Assembly: GCF_010093595.1 (NCBI RefSeq)
Contig: NW_022985444.1
Location: 1,062,654 to 1,126,653 of the forward strand
Direction: 5' to 3'
Origin: Mytilinidion resinicola
Taxonomy: Eukaryota > Ascomycota > Dothideomycetes > Mytilinidiales > Mytilinidiaceae
Length of the DNA stretch: 64,000 nucleotides
The notes beneath the pieces were generated by a model, which saw only the letters and a program-made list of their open reading frames with translations, was not told the DNA's origin and did no database searches. Position numbers and translations under genes: made by a program. Positions 41,403-53,751 of this stretch are shown in pieces (position 1 is the stretch's first letter; every line of letters begins with the position of its first letter).

Positions 41403-43632
41403 ATGGCTTCCTCCTTGCCGAACCGATTCCCCTCTCGTCCCCCCGAACCACCATCAGGCGTCGTCGGACCTGCCCAGCACGTTCATCCTAAGATCGTCTC
41501 TTTCCGCAGCGGCTCTGTGGACGGCCGAGGGTCTCTAGATACCATGAACGAGCAGTCGCCACTACTACAACCAAGACAATCCTACGAGGAGGACTCGGGC
41601 CTGAAGGTCGTCTCGCCGCTCAGTGATGATGACTGGCAGCACGACGGCGAGGAGGAGACCAAGAGCAGCTGGTACTTGCTGCTGCTGACATTGTCGGGTC
41701 TGGGGTATGTCATACTACACTATGGACTATGGTGCTATAGATGGCTCTGCTAGACGTTGGGCAGCCAGCTCCCGGCTCTACGGATCCTCGGTAGAGGATG
41801 GTGCAAGGCTCGTCAAGCATCTGTAGCACCTAGTCTACATTTTTGTGATGGGTATTATAGAATATGCTAACGTTTTGTCAGGCTTCAAATTGCATGGTCT
41901 GTTGAAATGTCAAATGGCTCGGTTGGTCTCCCAAAATGCTTGCTACAACATCCAAACTAATCTAGTTGAACTCAAATAGCCATACCTACTATCCCTTGGG
42001 CTCAGCAAGTCACTCCTAGCACTCGTTTGGATCGCAGGACCTCTATCCGGTACCCTTGTTCAGCCCTACGTGGGGCTGAAAAGCGACAACTGCAGAATTC
42101 GATGGGGAAAGAGGAGGCCGTTTATAGTAGGTGGCGCAGTGGCGACTATAGTTTCTCTCATGGTCTTAGCATGGACAAGAGAGCTAGTGGGTGGTTTCTT
42201 AAGCATTTTTGGAGCGGACAGAGAGTCTCAGAGCGTCAAGACTTGTATCATTCTTTGGGCTGTATTATTTGTATACATTTTAGACTTCTCTATTAACGTC
42301 AGTAAGTACATTTCCCGCTCCGATCACTAGTCTAGACTTGCGGCTCATATATTTCTAGTTCAAGCTGCAACGAGGGCGTTCGCCGTCGATTGTGCGCCCA
42401 CTCACCAGCAAGAAGCCGCGAATGCCTGGATCATGCGCGCTTCCGGTATAGGGAACATCGTTGGCTATATTTCCGGCTATCTAAACCTACCGAAGATACT
42501 CCCCTGGCTCGGAAACAGCCAATTTAAAGTCTTATGCGCCATTGCATCTTTCACTCTCGGCGCCACCGTTGCGATTAGCTGCAGCACCGTCCCTGAGCGT
42601 GACCCGAGCCACGAAGATACCCCAGATGGCGGGGATGGCATTATCGCATTTTTCAAGTCCCTGTTCCGCTCCGTCCGCAAACTCCCACCGCAGATTCGGA
42701 GAGTCTGCGAGGTCCAGTTCTTCGCCTGGATCGGCTGGTTCCCGTTCCTCTTCTACATCACAACCTACATTGGCGAAATCTACGTCGAGCCCTTCTTCGA
42801 AGCAAACCCGAACATGACCCCCGACGAAGTCGACGCGACCTGGGAAAAAGCCACCCGCGTCGGCACATTCGCCCTCCTCATCTTCGCCCTCACCACCTTC
42901 ACCTCCAGCGTCTTCCTCCCCTTCATCATCCCGCCAACCTTCAAACCACCTCCTCCCCCCTCAACAACACCCCTCACCCCCACAACCCCAGTCGGCAGTC
43001 TATCGGCAAGTGGCTACTTCACCCCCAAGAAGCCCGCGTCCGCCCGCGTCTCTCTCTTCATCCGTCTCTGCTCCGCATTAACCTCTGCCATCCAGATCCC
43101 CTCGCTGACGCTCCGCCGCGCCTGGCTCCTCTCCCACCTCATGTTCGCCGCCTGCATGTGGCTCACCTTCCTCGTGCGCTCCACCACCGCCGGCACGATC
43201 CTCGTCGCCCTCGTCGGCGTCCCCTGGGCCCTCACCTGCTGGGCCCCCTTCGCGCTCATCAGCTCCGAGATCTCGAAGCGCGACGCCATCCGCCGCGGCC
43301 TACTGCATACGGGTACGCACGAGGCAGCGCTCGTCGCAGCTGGCGAGGACGAGGCGGGGGCCGAGGGCGCGGACCAGGCGGGCGTCGTGCTCGGGATCCA
43401 CAACGTCGCGATTGCGGCGCCGCAGGTTATCGCGACGCTTGTGAGCTCGGCGATCTTCAGGGTGCTGCAGAAGCCGCGGGGCGCGCCGGGGGATAATAGC
43501 GTGGCGTGGGTGCTGAGGTTTGGCGGGTGCTGTGCTGTGGTTGCGGCGTGGTTGACGCTGAGGGTTAAAGAGGAGAAGGAGATGTTGGAGGATGTGGAGA
43601 GGGTGGCACGGGTGGATAGGCGGCTGGATTGA
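41403..43632 (+). CDS. SUC-type sucrose/alpha-glucoside:H+ symporter
   Basis: Four exons (41403-41704, 41882-41921, 41980-42301, 42359-43632) give 645 residues. This is an MFS/GPH-type sugar transporter related to plant SUTs and Schizosaccharomyces Sut1. After an 85-residue cytosolic leader come IAWSVEMSNGSPYLLSLGLS and WIAGPLSGTLVQPYVGLKSD, then the loop RIRWGKRRPFIVGG (the R-GRRRP signature), AANAWIMRASGIGNIVGYIS and FFAWIGWFPFLFYITTYIGE. About 12 helices are visible. A Pro/Thr-rich central loop separates the two halves. The 40-nt second exon is fixed by frame on both sides. Substrate is likely sucrose or maltose by family; this is not shown by the sequence. Confidence 0.88.
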
Positions 43633-43918
43633 GGCGGGTGGGGCAGTTGTGTAGGATAAGACAAGAGACGTTTCTTTCTTTTTGGGATAACGCGGTGTAT
43701 GGTATATGTGGAGTCTTTGGGTATTGGGCAATGGGTAGATCCGTGAACGGTGTACGAGCGATTACGGCAACTGCAGGATACAGCGTTGGCTATACGACGG
43801 AGCACTGGGAGGGTATTACAAAAACAAGCGGGCTGGCTGTGTTACTGGAACTCGGTGTATTGGGTGTAGCGTGCGTTGCACAGAACACTCCTGAAATGTT
43901 GAAATCTTCTCATTACAT
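43633..43918. other. Tail-to-tail spacer
   Basis: This 286-bp spacer holds the 3' ends of the transporter and rix1. Nothing else is visible. Confidence 0.5.
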
Positions 43919-46264
43919 CTAGATTATATCATCGTCATCACTGTCCGGCCCGAGCACCAGCTCCCCAAAATCATCATCGCTATCACTATCTCCACCTCCC
44001 ACCTTCGCTGGCTCCGGCGGCGCCATGTTAGCTATAGGGGCTGGCACAGGAGCAGAGACTTTCTCCACGCTAAATGCCTCCCCTGGATCAGCTCTCCGAG
44101 AAACGTCCGCTGGAGTCGATAGAGAATCATTGAGAGAAGCTTCGCCCACTGCTGGAGTCTCGAGTCTTGGGCGTTTGGGAGATGGTGGGGCTGGGGCGAG
44201 ATCAGTGTGGGTGCGTTTCGCTAGGTTCGCTATGGTTGCTGGGTCTTGGGCGAATGGGTTGGCGGAGGTAGATGGAGTGGTTGGGTCGGTAGCCTCTTCC
44301 ACGGGGATGTCATGCTTTTCGGCACTGTCATCGGCCTCCTTTTCAGCCACGTTTTCTTCATCTTCCTCGTCATCGTCTTCTTCTTCATCCTCCTCGTCAT
44401 CAGCAGAGCGGCCCTTTCCTGTCCTTATCACGGGCATCCGGGGCCTAACCAAGCTTTCGACATCTAGGCTATCAGCAAAGCTACGCGCAACTAGGGGCAT
44501 GATGCTTGCGGCTGGTTTTGCGGCGTTCTTCGACGGAGGCGGATTCAAGACACTCGCTATCATTGCTTCTTTGTGCCGAGTCAAGATCGCGGTGCGGTCG
44601 ATCTTTGCTCGAAGGGAGACTGAAATATATTTCTGTGGCAACTTGAGTAGAAGCACGGGAAGCAAATCGTTAGCCGCTGCTTGCAGACCAGCAAAGGTAG
44701 CAGGGGGGGTTTTCGGCTTCGTGGAGGAGGTGAGAAAAGTGTCTGCGTTTGTGGATCCTTGTTGAGTCTTCGCTTTGCCGTTGGTTGGTACTGGGGCAGT
44801 CTTGGCTTGGGTGGTTGTGGCGTCCTGGGGGAGGAGATCGTTGCAGCATGAATAGATTATTGCTTTGAGCGGTTCTACGGATGACTTTGGTAGCGTCGGC
44901 CCTGACAGGTGTAAGATCTGAGTCAATGCGGTATATAATGCTGTCCGCACTCCGACAATGTCTTTCTCGGCGCTGTAAACCCAGACAAGCTGGTCTAGCA
45001 TGCTGGTGACTGTTGATAGTAAAGATACTCCGAAACGCTCAAGGAGTGAATGCAGTACTTCAATAGCCGTAATGTGTATCCGAGGTAACACTGCCCATAG
45101 GCTTTCGCGTTCTTCTCTTCCTACTTGGTTGTTCAACTTTACATTTTGCTGCCAGTTCTTCGTTCCTTGTGACGCGGGAACCGTGAGAGAGAATATCCTC
45201 GTGAGAAGGTCCATCACAGAGTCAAGTCGAAAGTAGATGGTGCTGTGTGTAGGTGTGTTCGCGTACTCTTTGACCAAGTGAAGCAGAGCTATCAATCTCT
45301 CGCTACCAGCGTATATCCCAGTCCAGAAGGGAAGGCCCATTGAATTGTTCAGTTCAAGATCTCGGACCTCGTTTTCCAGAGTGTGTCCATTGGCCATCTG
45401 AGCAGCTCCAGATGTAGATTGCCAATCTTCGATGACAGCTCGGAAGACTTTGTTAGCGACATGGTGGGCGTTTTCCAGGGTATTGACCAACGACTTCCTC
45501 CACTCTTCCTGCGAGGTTCCCTTGGGTGCAGAGTAATGTAGCTGGACCCAAAGCCGGCGTGCCGCCGTAGAAATTTCTGGGGAGATATGGATTCGTAGTC
45601 GTGGTGATAGTTCTTCTGCAGTCTGATTCGACGGGGTTGGTGCAATCAAGGGAGCAAGGAGCTTCTGAATCTGAGATAGATATGTGCGAAAGACAGTAGC
45701 ATGCCGTGGGAGTAACTGGTTGAAACTCTCGAGCACCGTTTGCACTAACGACGACGAAGTACTAGTGGAGACTAGATGAAGACATGACTGAATGAAAGTT
45801 GGAAGAGAAGGCGTAGTGATTTCTCGGACCAGCGTAGGGTAGTCCCACGTCAGCGAAAATATTCGAGTCAAAGTTATGATACTAAGTCTCTTAGACGTTG
45901 GCGGGTCTGGCTTTGTCAATATTGCCAGAAGACTTCGAACCCATGGCCCGCTCTTTTGGAGAGTCTCCCATCCGCCGACCTCGATGGTGGATTTAATAAG
46001 AACCGTCCCTGCCCATCTTCCCTGAACGGAACGGTGCTGGATGAGAGTGGAAAGCTGAGTCTTGAATTTGTGTACAACGACAGATGTCTCAGAGGTGGCT
46101 TTTGAACTTGAGTTTGGACTTTCAGATAGAATAGCTTTGCAATGCGGAAGAGAGGCTGATAGTGCAGGAACCTGCAGCGGGAGCTTTTCTGCCAAGGTTG
46201 ATGAAATCCGGAATGTGATGGCGCGGAGCGTGGCAGTTGGGCCGGCGGTTGCCTGAGGTGCCAT
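43919..46264 (-). CDS. rix1: Pre-rRNA-processing protein Rix1
   Basis: A single-exon gene of 781 residues. Rix1, with Ipi1, Ipi3 and Rea1, matures and exports pre-60S ribosomal particles. The N-terminal Rix1 domain (about residues 10-210) is helical and HEAT-like: VHKFKTQLSTLIQHRSVQGR, WAGTVLIKSTIEVGGWETLQ and SGPWVRSLLAILTKPDPPTS are typical. A long alpha-solenoid follows. The last 200 residues are disordered, with an almost pure Asp/Glu tract (about residues 640-670) and an acidic C-terminus. A nuclear-type basic patch (SPKRPRLE) lies between them. Mammalian PELP1 is the distant counterpart. Confidence 0.88.
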   Translation of the reverse strand: MAPQATAGPTATLRAITFRISSTLAEKLPLQVPALSASLPHCKAILSESPNSSSKATSETSVVVHKFKTQLSTLIQHRSVQGRWAGTVLIKSTIEVGGWETLQKSGPWVRSLLAILTKPDPPTSKRLSIITLTRIFSLTWDYPTLVREITTPSLPTFIQSCLHLVSTSTSSSLVQTVLESFNQLLPRHATVFRTYLSQIQKLLAPLIAPTPSNQTAEELSPRLRIHISPEISTAARRLWVQLHYSAPKGTSQEEWRKSLVNTLENAHHVANKVFRAVIEDWQSTSGAAQMANGHTLENEVRDLELNNSMGLPFWTGIYAGSERLIALLHLVKEYANTPTHSTIYFRLDSVMDLLTRIFSLTVPASQGTKNWQQNVKLNNQVGREERESLWAVLPRIHITAIEVLHSLLERFGVSLLSTVTSMLDQLVWVYSAEKDIVGVRTALYTALTQILHLSGPTLPKSSVEPLKAIIYSCCNDLLPQDATTTQAKTAPVPTNGKAKTQQGSTNADTFLTSSTKPKTPPATFAGLQAAANDLLPVLLLKLPQKYISVSLRAKIDRTAILTRHKEAMIASVLNPPPSKNAAKPAASIMPLVARSFADSLDVESLVRPRMPVIRTGKGRSADDEEDEEEDDDEEDEENVAEKEADDSAEKHDIPVEEATDPTTPSTSANPFAQDPATIANLAKRTHTDLAPAPPSPKRPRLETPAVGEASLNDSLSTPADVSRRADPGEAFSVEKVSAPVPAPIANMAPPEPAKVGGGDSDSDDDFGELVLGPDSDDDDII

Positions 46265-46536
46265 AGTATCTTACTCAAGGTGCATTCGAGTCGAAATCCT
46301 GGGACTGAAATTGAACAGGGAGCTTGGAGATGGAGCAAAAAAAATGATAGACCCGGACTAACAGTCGGGCCGAACTATATTTGGACAGGGGTCTGGCTCC
46401 AGCATCCCTCCGCCAACTTTCTGGGGTTGCGACGGAGGACGTGCCGCTCTCTACCTCCGTTGTAATAATTCGACTCTTGAGTATGTTTCTAGCCTTGATA
46501 AGCCTTTGTGGCTAGATCAACCCAACTCGCGTCACC

Positions 46537-49500
46537 ATGGGGGTAGGTTTTCCATGCGCAACATCCTCCCATGCACAACGTCATCCTGGAGCCCTCCAGC
46601 TCATACACGTCTAGGTTCAAGAGAACGAGAAGGCATTGCGCTACATAGGCCAATTGGACGAAGCGCGATGCACCGCACGTTGGGCCGATGTCCCTGAACT
46701 AGCAAGGAAGATCGAGAAGCATGCGCCACACCGCCGCTGTACGATTTGCCCATTGTTTAATCCTCCAACACGGTGCTGACATCTCCAGGCCTCGCCCTTA
46801 CTGCAAGATCAGAGGCTCGGATAGGCACATACAGCGCCCAAAGACCCTCCACTTCGGCGTCTACCTCCTCGGCCAACCTCTCCAAAATAATACCTCCATT
46901 GCTCACAGCCATCGAAGAAGAAGCGGATTACCCCCAGGACGCCTTCCAGGCCACGATTTGTCTAGGTTGGCTACACTTTGTTTTGGATGAACCAGGGCTG
47001 GCAGTGGCGAGGCTTCCAAAAGACTTCTCTGCAGCTATCTTGAAACTGTCCAGTGACAGTCATGCGCTTGGAGGTTGGACACAAGTGTGTATTGTAAAAG
47101 GCGCGTATATCAAAGGTAGGGACTCTAGGATCATGAAGCCCCACTTTGCCTTCGAGGAACTCGATTGACAATTGTAGGATTCTCGCAGGAGAAAACCTCT
47201 GCCGTACAGGACGCCTTGAAAACCTACAGCTCGGTCTTTCCATTTCTACTGTCCCTGACTTCCTTGAATTCCACCTCTGCGCAGTTCCGGCTGTGGACCG
47301 AGCGATTGTTAGGACGAGCTTGCTTGCTAGTGGACCAGTCGAGTCCCGAGATACATGACATAGATTCGGCACAATCATTGAAAACCTTTCGAATATGGCA
47401 ACGGTTATGGGACAGCTTAGCTGGTTCAGGGGCAAGTGGTTCGGAGGCAGGGAAATCTCGCCGCCTCGTTTGGAAAGCGTATTATGATACGCTATCTACG
47501 CTTTTACAGCGGGGTCACTCCTATGGGCCAACGCCCACTAATCTAGAACCCCGCAAGTACGATTCTTCGGAGAAGCTTGATCAGCATCTGAACTCCAGGC
47601 TACAACAGCGATCGGAGTTAAAACGAGTAGAAGCTATATATGAGGGACTAATCCTGAAAGAGACACAATTTCCGAAGGCCAGCGAGAATAACTATGAGAT
47701 TGAGCAGTGGGTTGACGCAGTCATAAGCAATTGGCGAGTGCTTTGTGGACCTGGCTGGCAGGATGAAGAACTAGGTGAAGGTGGCAAAGGCGCTGTTGGG
47801 CGAGGTGTCCTCGATGTAAGTCTTCGAAGAGGCCAATTCAGACCATCACTGACCTATGGAAACAAAGATTCTCTATCGCGCAGCTACAAAAACTTTCCAC
47901 TCTACGCAAATTCTGCGACACCTATTCAATGTACATGCATCTCTGGCTGAGTTCGATCTCTCTTTCAAGGCATACGACTCATATGTTGAGATTGTCACGA
48001 GAGGCAAGGATCGCGCCGAAAAGAGTGGAGAAGACGAAGCCAGTATGGATGATGATGACACAATACTACGCACTTCTGCGGAAGCCATTAGGATGCTTTG
48101 TCGGTTTGGTTCGCGGGACGAGGCTGAGAAAGCCCTACATATTGGTCAGAATATCGACAGGTGGCTGAAACAACACACACCTTCGATTTCCTTCCTCAGT
48201 CCTACTCCAACCGATAAAGATGTGGCCAGAGATTCCGAGGAACCTACCAAATACCAACTCCATCCCAGGACACTAGCGGTTGCGTACCGTGCTATTGGCA
48301 TATCTCAAGCACATTGGGCCCTCTGGACATACGAAGCTGGTTCCAGAACCAGCCTCCAGAAGCAAGCTATTCACTATCTTCGAAAGTCACTGGAACCCAA
48401 GTTTCAAGATCCGCACAATCTCGAAACTCTCTACGCACTCGGTCTAGCCCTTGCTGAGACGCGGGATATTACTGGAGCGCTCAAGATTGTCAAACGAGCC
48501 CTGTCTCGTGCCACAAAGCTCGACTCATCCATCAGTATAGATGGCGTGATTTCAGATGGACCACCAAATGCAACCGCTCCGTTCCTACGAGAGCGGAAAC
48601 TCATTCCTTTGTGGCATCTCCTCTCCCTACTTCTCGCTGCTCGTTCAGACTTCAGCACCGCAGCCAAGACCTGCGAAGCTGCATTCGAACAGTTCGAGAA
48701 TCCAACAATTCTATTTGGTAAAGGAGATGATTCGAAAGAATATCGGAGTGACCATTTGAATGCAAAGGAAAAGCACACCAGAACGCCCCAAGCGATTGTG
48801 GACCAGATGGAAACGTATGAAAAGGTTGGCATTATCGAGATAAAAATGACGCAATTGGCATTACTCGAAGTCCTCGAAAACTCCCACACAGCTGTTGATG
48901 AGAGCGATGAGCTGCTTGGGTTGTATGCTCGACTGTTCGGTGACCCTTCAGAGGACCAGACGAAACGACACCTTCACACCGCAACTCCCGCTCCCCCGAT
49001 GACTTCATCTGCTACTATCAAAGGCAGCATATTCCGGTCGAGATCGACGCGGAAGAACGCAGAAGCAGGGGCCGCCATCGCAAGAGAAACGTCTGAAAAC
49101 GGCTCAAGGCCATCAACTGTGGCTACGCAGAGGACTGTGGCTACGCAGGCAACCGCAGCACCGACCATTCAAGTCACGGACGAAAATGGCTCAGAGAAGG
49201 CCAACGGTCATCGTCACAAACTCCATCTTAAGCATGACCACAAGCATGACCACGACCAAGCGGCGCCGAAGAGGAGTGGAAGCGTCAAGCTGCAGAAGCG
49301 GAGCGCTGGGAGTCTGCGAAGGCAGTCACAAGGCGAAGAGGACAGGACAAATGAACAGTACGAGCTTGACGGCGCTCCAAATGGGAAGCCTCATCGCAAC
49401 AACTCTCTGCGAGAGAAGACAACTCATCGTCCATCGATGTCTAGCTCAATCAGGAAATCGGCTGAGATCCCAGATCGACCCCTACATCCAGTGGCACACA

Positions 49501-50433
49501 ATGCACCAAATACCGTGCAACCTCCACCAGTAGGGCATGCTAAGCAACCGCCTCACCAGGACAATAGGCTACCAGCACCATTTCCTGACCCGAACTATAC
49601 ACCTCCGGATCCACGCTTTTCTATATTACAAGAACGCCGACAAAGGGTTTCGTTGTTGGTCAAGGTCTGGCTGTTCATTTCTGGTCTCTATACGAGGTCC
49701 GCAATGTATGAAGATGCTAAAGGAGCTATAAGAGAAGCAGCCAAGCTTGTCCAAAGCCTCGAGTATGAAGTAGCTCAAGAGTCGTCAAGTTCGAAAGCCT
49801 TTGCAAACCAGGGCTGGGGTGGAGGTAAGAGTGTAGAGGAGTTGTGGGGAGATACTTGGGCGAGTGTAAGTGAAAATTCACGCGAGCAAGGACTGACTGC
49901 CTCTGACACATCTCTAGCAAGGTGAAATGCTTCAAGCACAAGACTCTCCACACGAGGCAAGAGTTGAGTACGAGAAGGCGCTCTCGCATTTCCCAGATCA
50001 CCCGACCGCAATAGTAGGATTATCGAACATCCTTTTGGACATCTTTAGCCAAGTTACACCCGCCGATCGAACTCCAATTTCGAATTTAGCTTCGCCATTG
50101 ACATCTCCTTCTGTACCGGTAATATCCACAACGGAGGTCGATACAAAGAAGACGCTTCTCGTATCCACAGCGCCTTCCGCTGAGAATCAAGTCTCTGCTC
50201 CCGAGCTTTACAGGCTCGCCGCTCGCGATCGAGCTCATGGCTTGCTCTCAACGCTCACCAAGCTTGGCTCTGGATGGGACTATTCCGAAGCTTGGCTTGC
50301 TCTTGCCCGGGCATACGAAGAATGTGGGCAGATCGAAAAAGCAAAAGAGGTATTGTGGTGGTGTGTTGAGCTTGAAGATTCGCATCCAGTGAGAGAGTGG
50401 AGTAGCGTTGGTGTGGGCAAGTTTGTTTTATAA
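46537..50433 (+). CDS. ypp1: Ypp1/TTC7-type TPR protein (PI4-kinase complex, endocytosis)
   Basis: Six exons (46537-46542, 46615-46738, 46789-47115, 47178-47815, 47868-49865, 49918-50433) give 1202 residues. Ypp1 tethers the PI4-kinase Stt4 to Efr3 at the plasma membrane and supports endocytosis; animal TTC7 is the counterpart. The protein is a TPR solenoid. Visible pieces are LRYIGQLDEARCTARWADVP, AFQATICLGWLHFVLDEPGL, SLEPKFQDPHNLETLYALGL and, at the end, AWLALARAYEECGQIEKAKE and VLWWCVELEDSHPVREWSSV. A basic, Ser/His-rich insert (about residues 790-960) interrupts the repeats. The first coding exon would be only ATG GGG before a GTAGGT donor; no other in-frame ATG is available in exons 2-3. 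Confidence 0.88.
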
Positions 50434-51041
50434 CCCAAGTTGAGTGCATGAGGTTCCTTTGAGGGAGAGCGGAGATACCCAACATACATATTCGTTTGGA
50501 TCAATGCATACATGGCTTCAATGGCATTTTTGAGACTGAAGTCGCTTCGTTTGGTTTTTGTCGCATATGTCATTTCTTGCTTATTCAGAGTCCCCAATAC
50601 CGTCAATCTAAATCCCCCTCCAAATCACGCCAAGCCTAACGCAGAGTTAGGTCGTTGGCCTCTGCCTGTAGGGTGCTTCAATCTCTCCGGCAAAGAACAG
50701 CTTCGCCAAATCTTGGCGGTGAAAGACAGGCTCCAGTCATGCATCGCTTTGGCCATGCACGGGCCAACTGGGGTAAAATTGGTGATTGTCATCACTGAAT
50801 CTATTGTGCGTCTCTGAATAGGGCACAATAGTGAGTCCATCAACAACAAGAAGCTGTCTCTGCGTTGCTTGTCTCACAGGCCAAAGCCACGACAATGATG
50901 GGAGCACCTTCACTTCACTATATTATGGAACAATTAGACCCCAAAGCCTCTTTAAAAGGGACCGCTTGACCTGTCTTCTTCTTACAACAATTCCACTCTC
51001 CGTCAGCACTACCAACACTAAATACAACTCCAGACTCGAAG
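50434..51041. other. Intergenic stretch, no gene seen
   Basis: This is the 3' flank of ypp1 and the promoter of the next gene. The last 60 bp before the start codon are A/C-rich, as in a 5' UTR. Confidence 0.5.
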
Positions 51042-51987
51042 ATGGATTTTGCTACCCCTGAAGAAGCGGGCGTGCGTCATTGGCTTCAAACCGTCCCAAG
51101 CCCATTTCATTCTCCCGACGAATTCGGCAGAAGTCGTTGCGTCAGCCCATCCACTCCGCCTGCTCATCCGACCGACGAAGATCTTTCTGCAAGTTACTCA
51201 AACACAACGGATCGAGGCTTGTTCGACCGAACAGTCTCCACCACGCTCTATGCCTCCCCCGCGTCTTCGGCAACCAGCCTGTCCGATTATCGAAGCTGCG
51301 TTGCATCCGTCAAATCAACACCATGCAAACCCCATGAGGCCCTTGCATCTAGCGTCAACACTGGTCCCGGCAAAGACGGTTTCTCAGTCCATTTCGATCA
51401 GGACGAAGAGTGCGACTCTCCTGCTGCTGGTTCCGAGGCTCAACCCGAGGTTGTTCGCGAAGAGGAATGCTATCCCAACCTCAACAACGCAACAACCAAT
51501 AATCCGAAGACTCTCAGGGTCATATTGGTGACGTCATGCTTGCATTGCGTCCTCGCGAAGCTCCCCTGCTCTCGCACTTTACCGGCGTGCTCGCGCTGCG
51601 TACGGAATGGCAGGTTGTGTCTGCCCCAGCGACGGAGGATGAACACAGAGTTGGTGAGGGGAGATACTATCGGCAATGTCCTTCCCATCCCTTTCTATCT
51701 TCCGGACGACGACGCAGAGACTCGTGGCAGGAAGGTGGCGCTATATGATGAGGTGAGTGATACACCCTGCGCAGAGCTCTTTTCATTGTGATCGCTTTGA
51801 CTGACTGCAATCTTAGTTGATGAGTTTCTGGAAAGCTGAACAAGATAAGAAGAACTGGGTCTTGCCGACCGAAGGCAGACTCGGCGGGTTCCCAGGACGT
51901 TGGTGGGTGAAGCGCGAGCCTCGCCACCCTGGTGAGGGCACTGGAACTGTTACTTATCAAGCCGTTCGTACTCGGAGGCCGGGATGA
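51042..51987 (+). CDS. Zn2Cys6-like protein with an internal zinc cluster
   Basis: Two exons (51042-51752, 51817-51987) give 293 residues. A complete binuclear zinc-cluster spacing occurs at C166-x2-C169-x6-C176-x6-C183-x2-C186-x6-C193 (SCLHCVLAKLPC, then CSRCVRNGRLC), followed by QRRR. The N-terminal 160 residues are Ser/Pro/Thr-rich and disordered. After the cluster the chain is short and ends with a Trp-rich segment (NWVLPTEGRLGGFPGRWWVK). Typical Zn2Cys6 regulators carry the cluster near the N-terminus and have a long regulatory domain, which is absent. It may be a small DNA-binding or decoy protein. The intron closes the frame exactly. Confidence 0.75.
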
Positions 51988-52365
51988 GCAAATAATCGGA
52001 CGGGAATTGGAAACACAGCATTGGATCGGTTGGGGAGGCATCTAGACATCACATTCATCCAGAAACCGGAGTGGCCAAGCAGTGAACCGGATTCAAACTG
52101 ACGGTGATTGGATGGACTGGACACGCCGCTGGATGGCTGGAGTTTAGGACTTTATTCTATGCGGAGCAGCGTTCGAGAGTAGGGCCACATATTTAGGATA
52201 TCTGGAGGGCCGACGGGCGGTTATATGAGCTCTCTAGAAATCTCAAATAGGCCACCTACTTAGTTAATATTGCAGAGCGACATAATCAAACCTTTTTTAA
52301 TGAACATTGCACTTGACCTTGTCACTGGCATTGGCGACTGCGCTCGGATTACATGAAAGCATTAA
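51988..52365. other. Tail-to-tail spacer
   Basis: AT-rich around 52200-52320. No gene or repeat seen. Confidence 0.5.
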
Positions 52366-53485
52366 TCAGAGCTCAGATTCTTTTCTTCTACATTTCATGC
52401 CATCAAGCTGATGCTGAATTTGATTCTCTGAAGGGCTGGCCTCGACGCTGACTAGCTCGGGGATATTAGCAAGCGCTTCGATGACTTCAGCCCAGACTTT
52501 CCGCCTTAACCCTTCTCCTTCGGTTCCAGATACTAATGGTGCTGGCCTGGATTAAAATAAGTTGGTATATTGTCGAAGAGTGAGGAAGACTATGAACTTA
52601 CGGCCTGATCTCGTCATGCTGCCAGAATCTCCCATGAGCCTTTTTCCCCAAAGTGACCCCACTAACCAGAGATCTTGCACCCTGCTCTGTGGTTCTCAAT
52701 AACACAGCATTTATAATGCTTTTCATCATCCGCATCCCTAGTCCATCATACCCTCGACTAAGATCTGACTTCGCAGCGCCAGGGCAGACCGAAGTGACAA
52801 GCACCTCAAGCTCACCGTCCTCCAATCGAGCCAACATAGCTAAGCTCTGCATGACATACATCGCGAAGAGCTTGGATGTCTTGTACTGCACACTCGCGTC
52901 GTAACCCTTGTCATCGTTGTATGCCGCCATGATTTTCTCCTTCACTCTCCTTTCTTCAGGGATCTGGATCGTCTCATGATTCCCAGACGTCACGATCTCC
53001 AACACCGGCAATACTCCACTCTTTCTTCTCGCCTTCTTCAACACCGGAAGCAGCAACAGTCCCAACAACGCCGTCGAAACCACATTAACCTGCAGCGTCT
53101 CCTCCAACCCATACCTCGACATCTCATATTTTACCTTATAAACCCCCGCATTCAGCACTGCGACATCCAACCTCTGCAGCTCCGCAGCTCTCGTCGCAAA
53201 CCTCACCATGCTCCTATAGTCGCACATATCAAGCTGCCATGGCTCTGCCTTTCCTTTGACTCCGGTCCGCTGCTCGATGAGCTCTTTAGCGCGCCCGCCC
53301 TTGGTCAGATCCCGCACGCCCAGAATCACGCGGTCTGCTCCCAGCGCGACGAATTTGGTCGCGGCTTCGAATCCCAGGCCTGTGTTGGCGCCTGTGATGA
53401 GGATGTTTTTGCCGGCGAAGGAGGTGGTGGGGTTGGTGGGGGCTGTCCAGGCCTGAGTGAGGAAGCGGAGAGTGCGGGAGGCCAT
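52366..53485 (-). CDS. Short-chain dehydrogenase/reductase
   Basis: Two exons (53485-52602, 52546-52366) give 354 residues. This is a classical SDR: NAD(P)-binding motif TGANTGLG at residues 31-38, NAG at 112-114, and catalytic Ser167 (VTSG) and Tyr201-x3-Lys205 (YKTSK). The adenine-ring region reads LDMCDY. An Arg after the second strand (GVRD) suggests NADP preference, which is inference. The C-terminal HDEIRPP block, spliced to APLVSGTEG and WAEVIEALANIPE, is typical of fungal retinol-dehydrogenase-like SDRs whose substrates are mostly unknown. No biosynthetic cluster surrounds it. Confidence 0.88.
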
Positions 53486-53751
53486 GGGGGAAAGTGCTGA
53501 CGCTTAAGAAAGTATGGTATTGGAGGTCTGAGTTGAGGTTTGATCGATAGGTGGTAGCTGTTCTTTCATATGTGAGAGTATCGAGGTTAGGGTTTATAAA
53601 TGCCGATACGTCCGATCGAGCATTCTGGGATTGTGGCCTATCAGCGTTAGAGCACGGTTATTTCGGTTATCATAGCTAACATCCTAGTTTAGGTTCTATT
53701 TTAGAGTACTTAAGAGGAGCTTCGGATAGAAAGTGGTCCAGAAAGCAGGCT

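Noticed and set aside
43014..43805. 263-codon minus-strand ORF
   Set aside because: It is the GC-rich shadow of the last exon of the sugar transporter.
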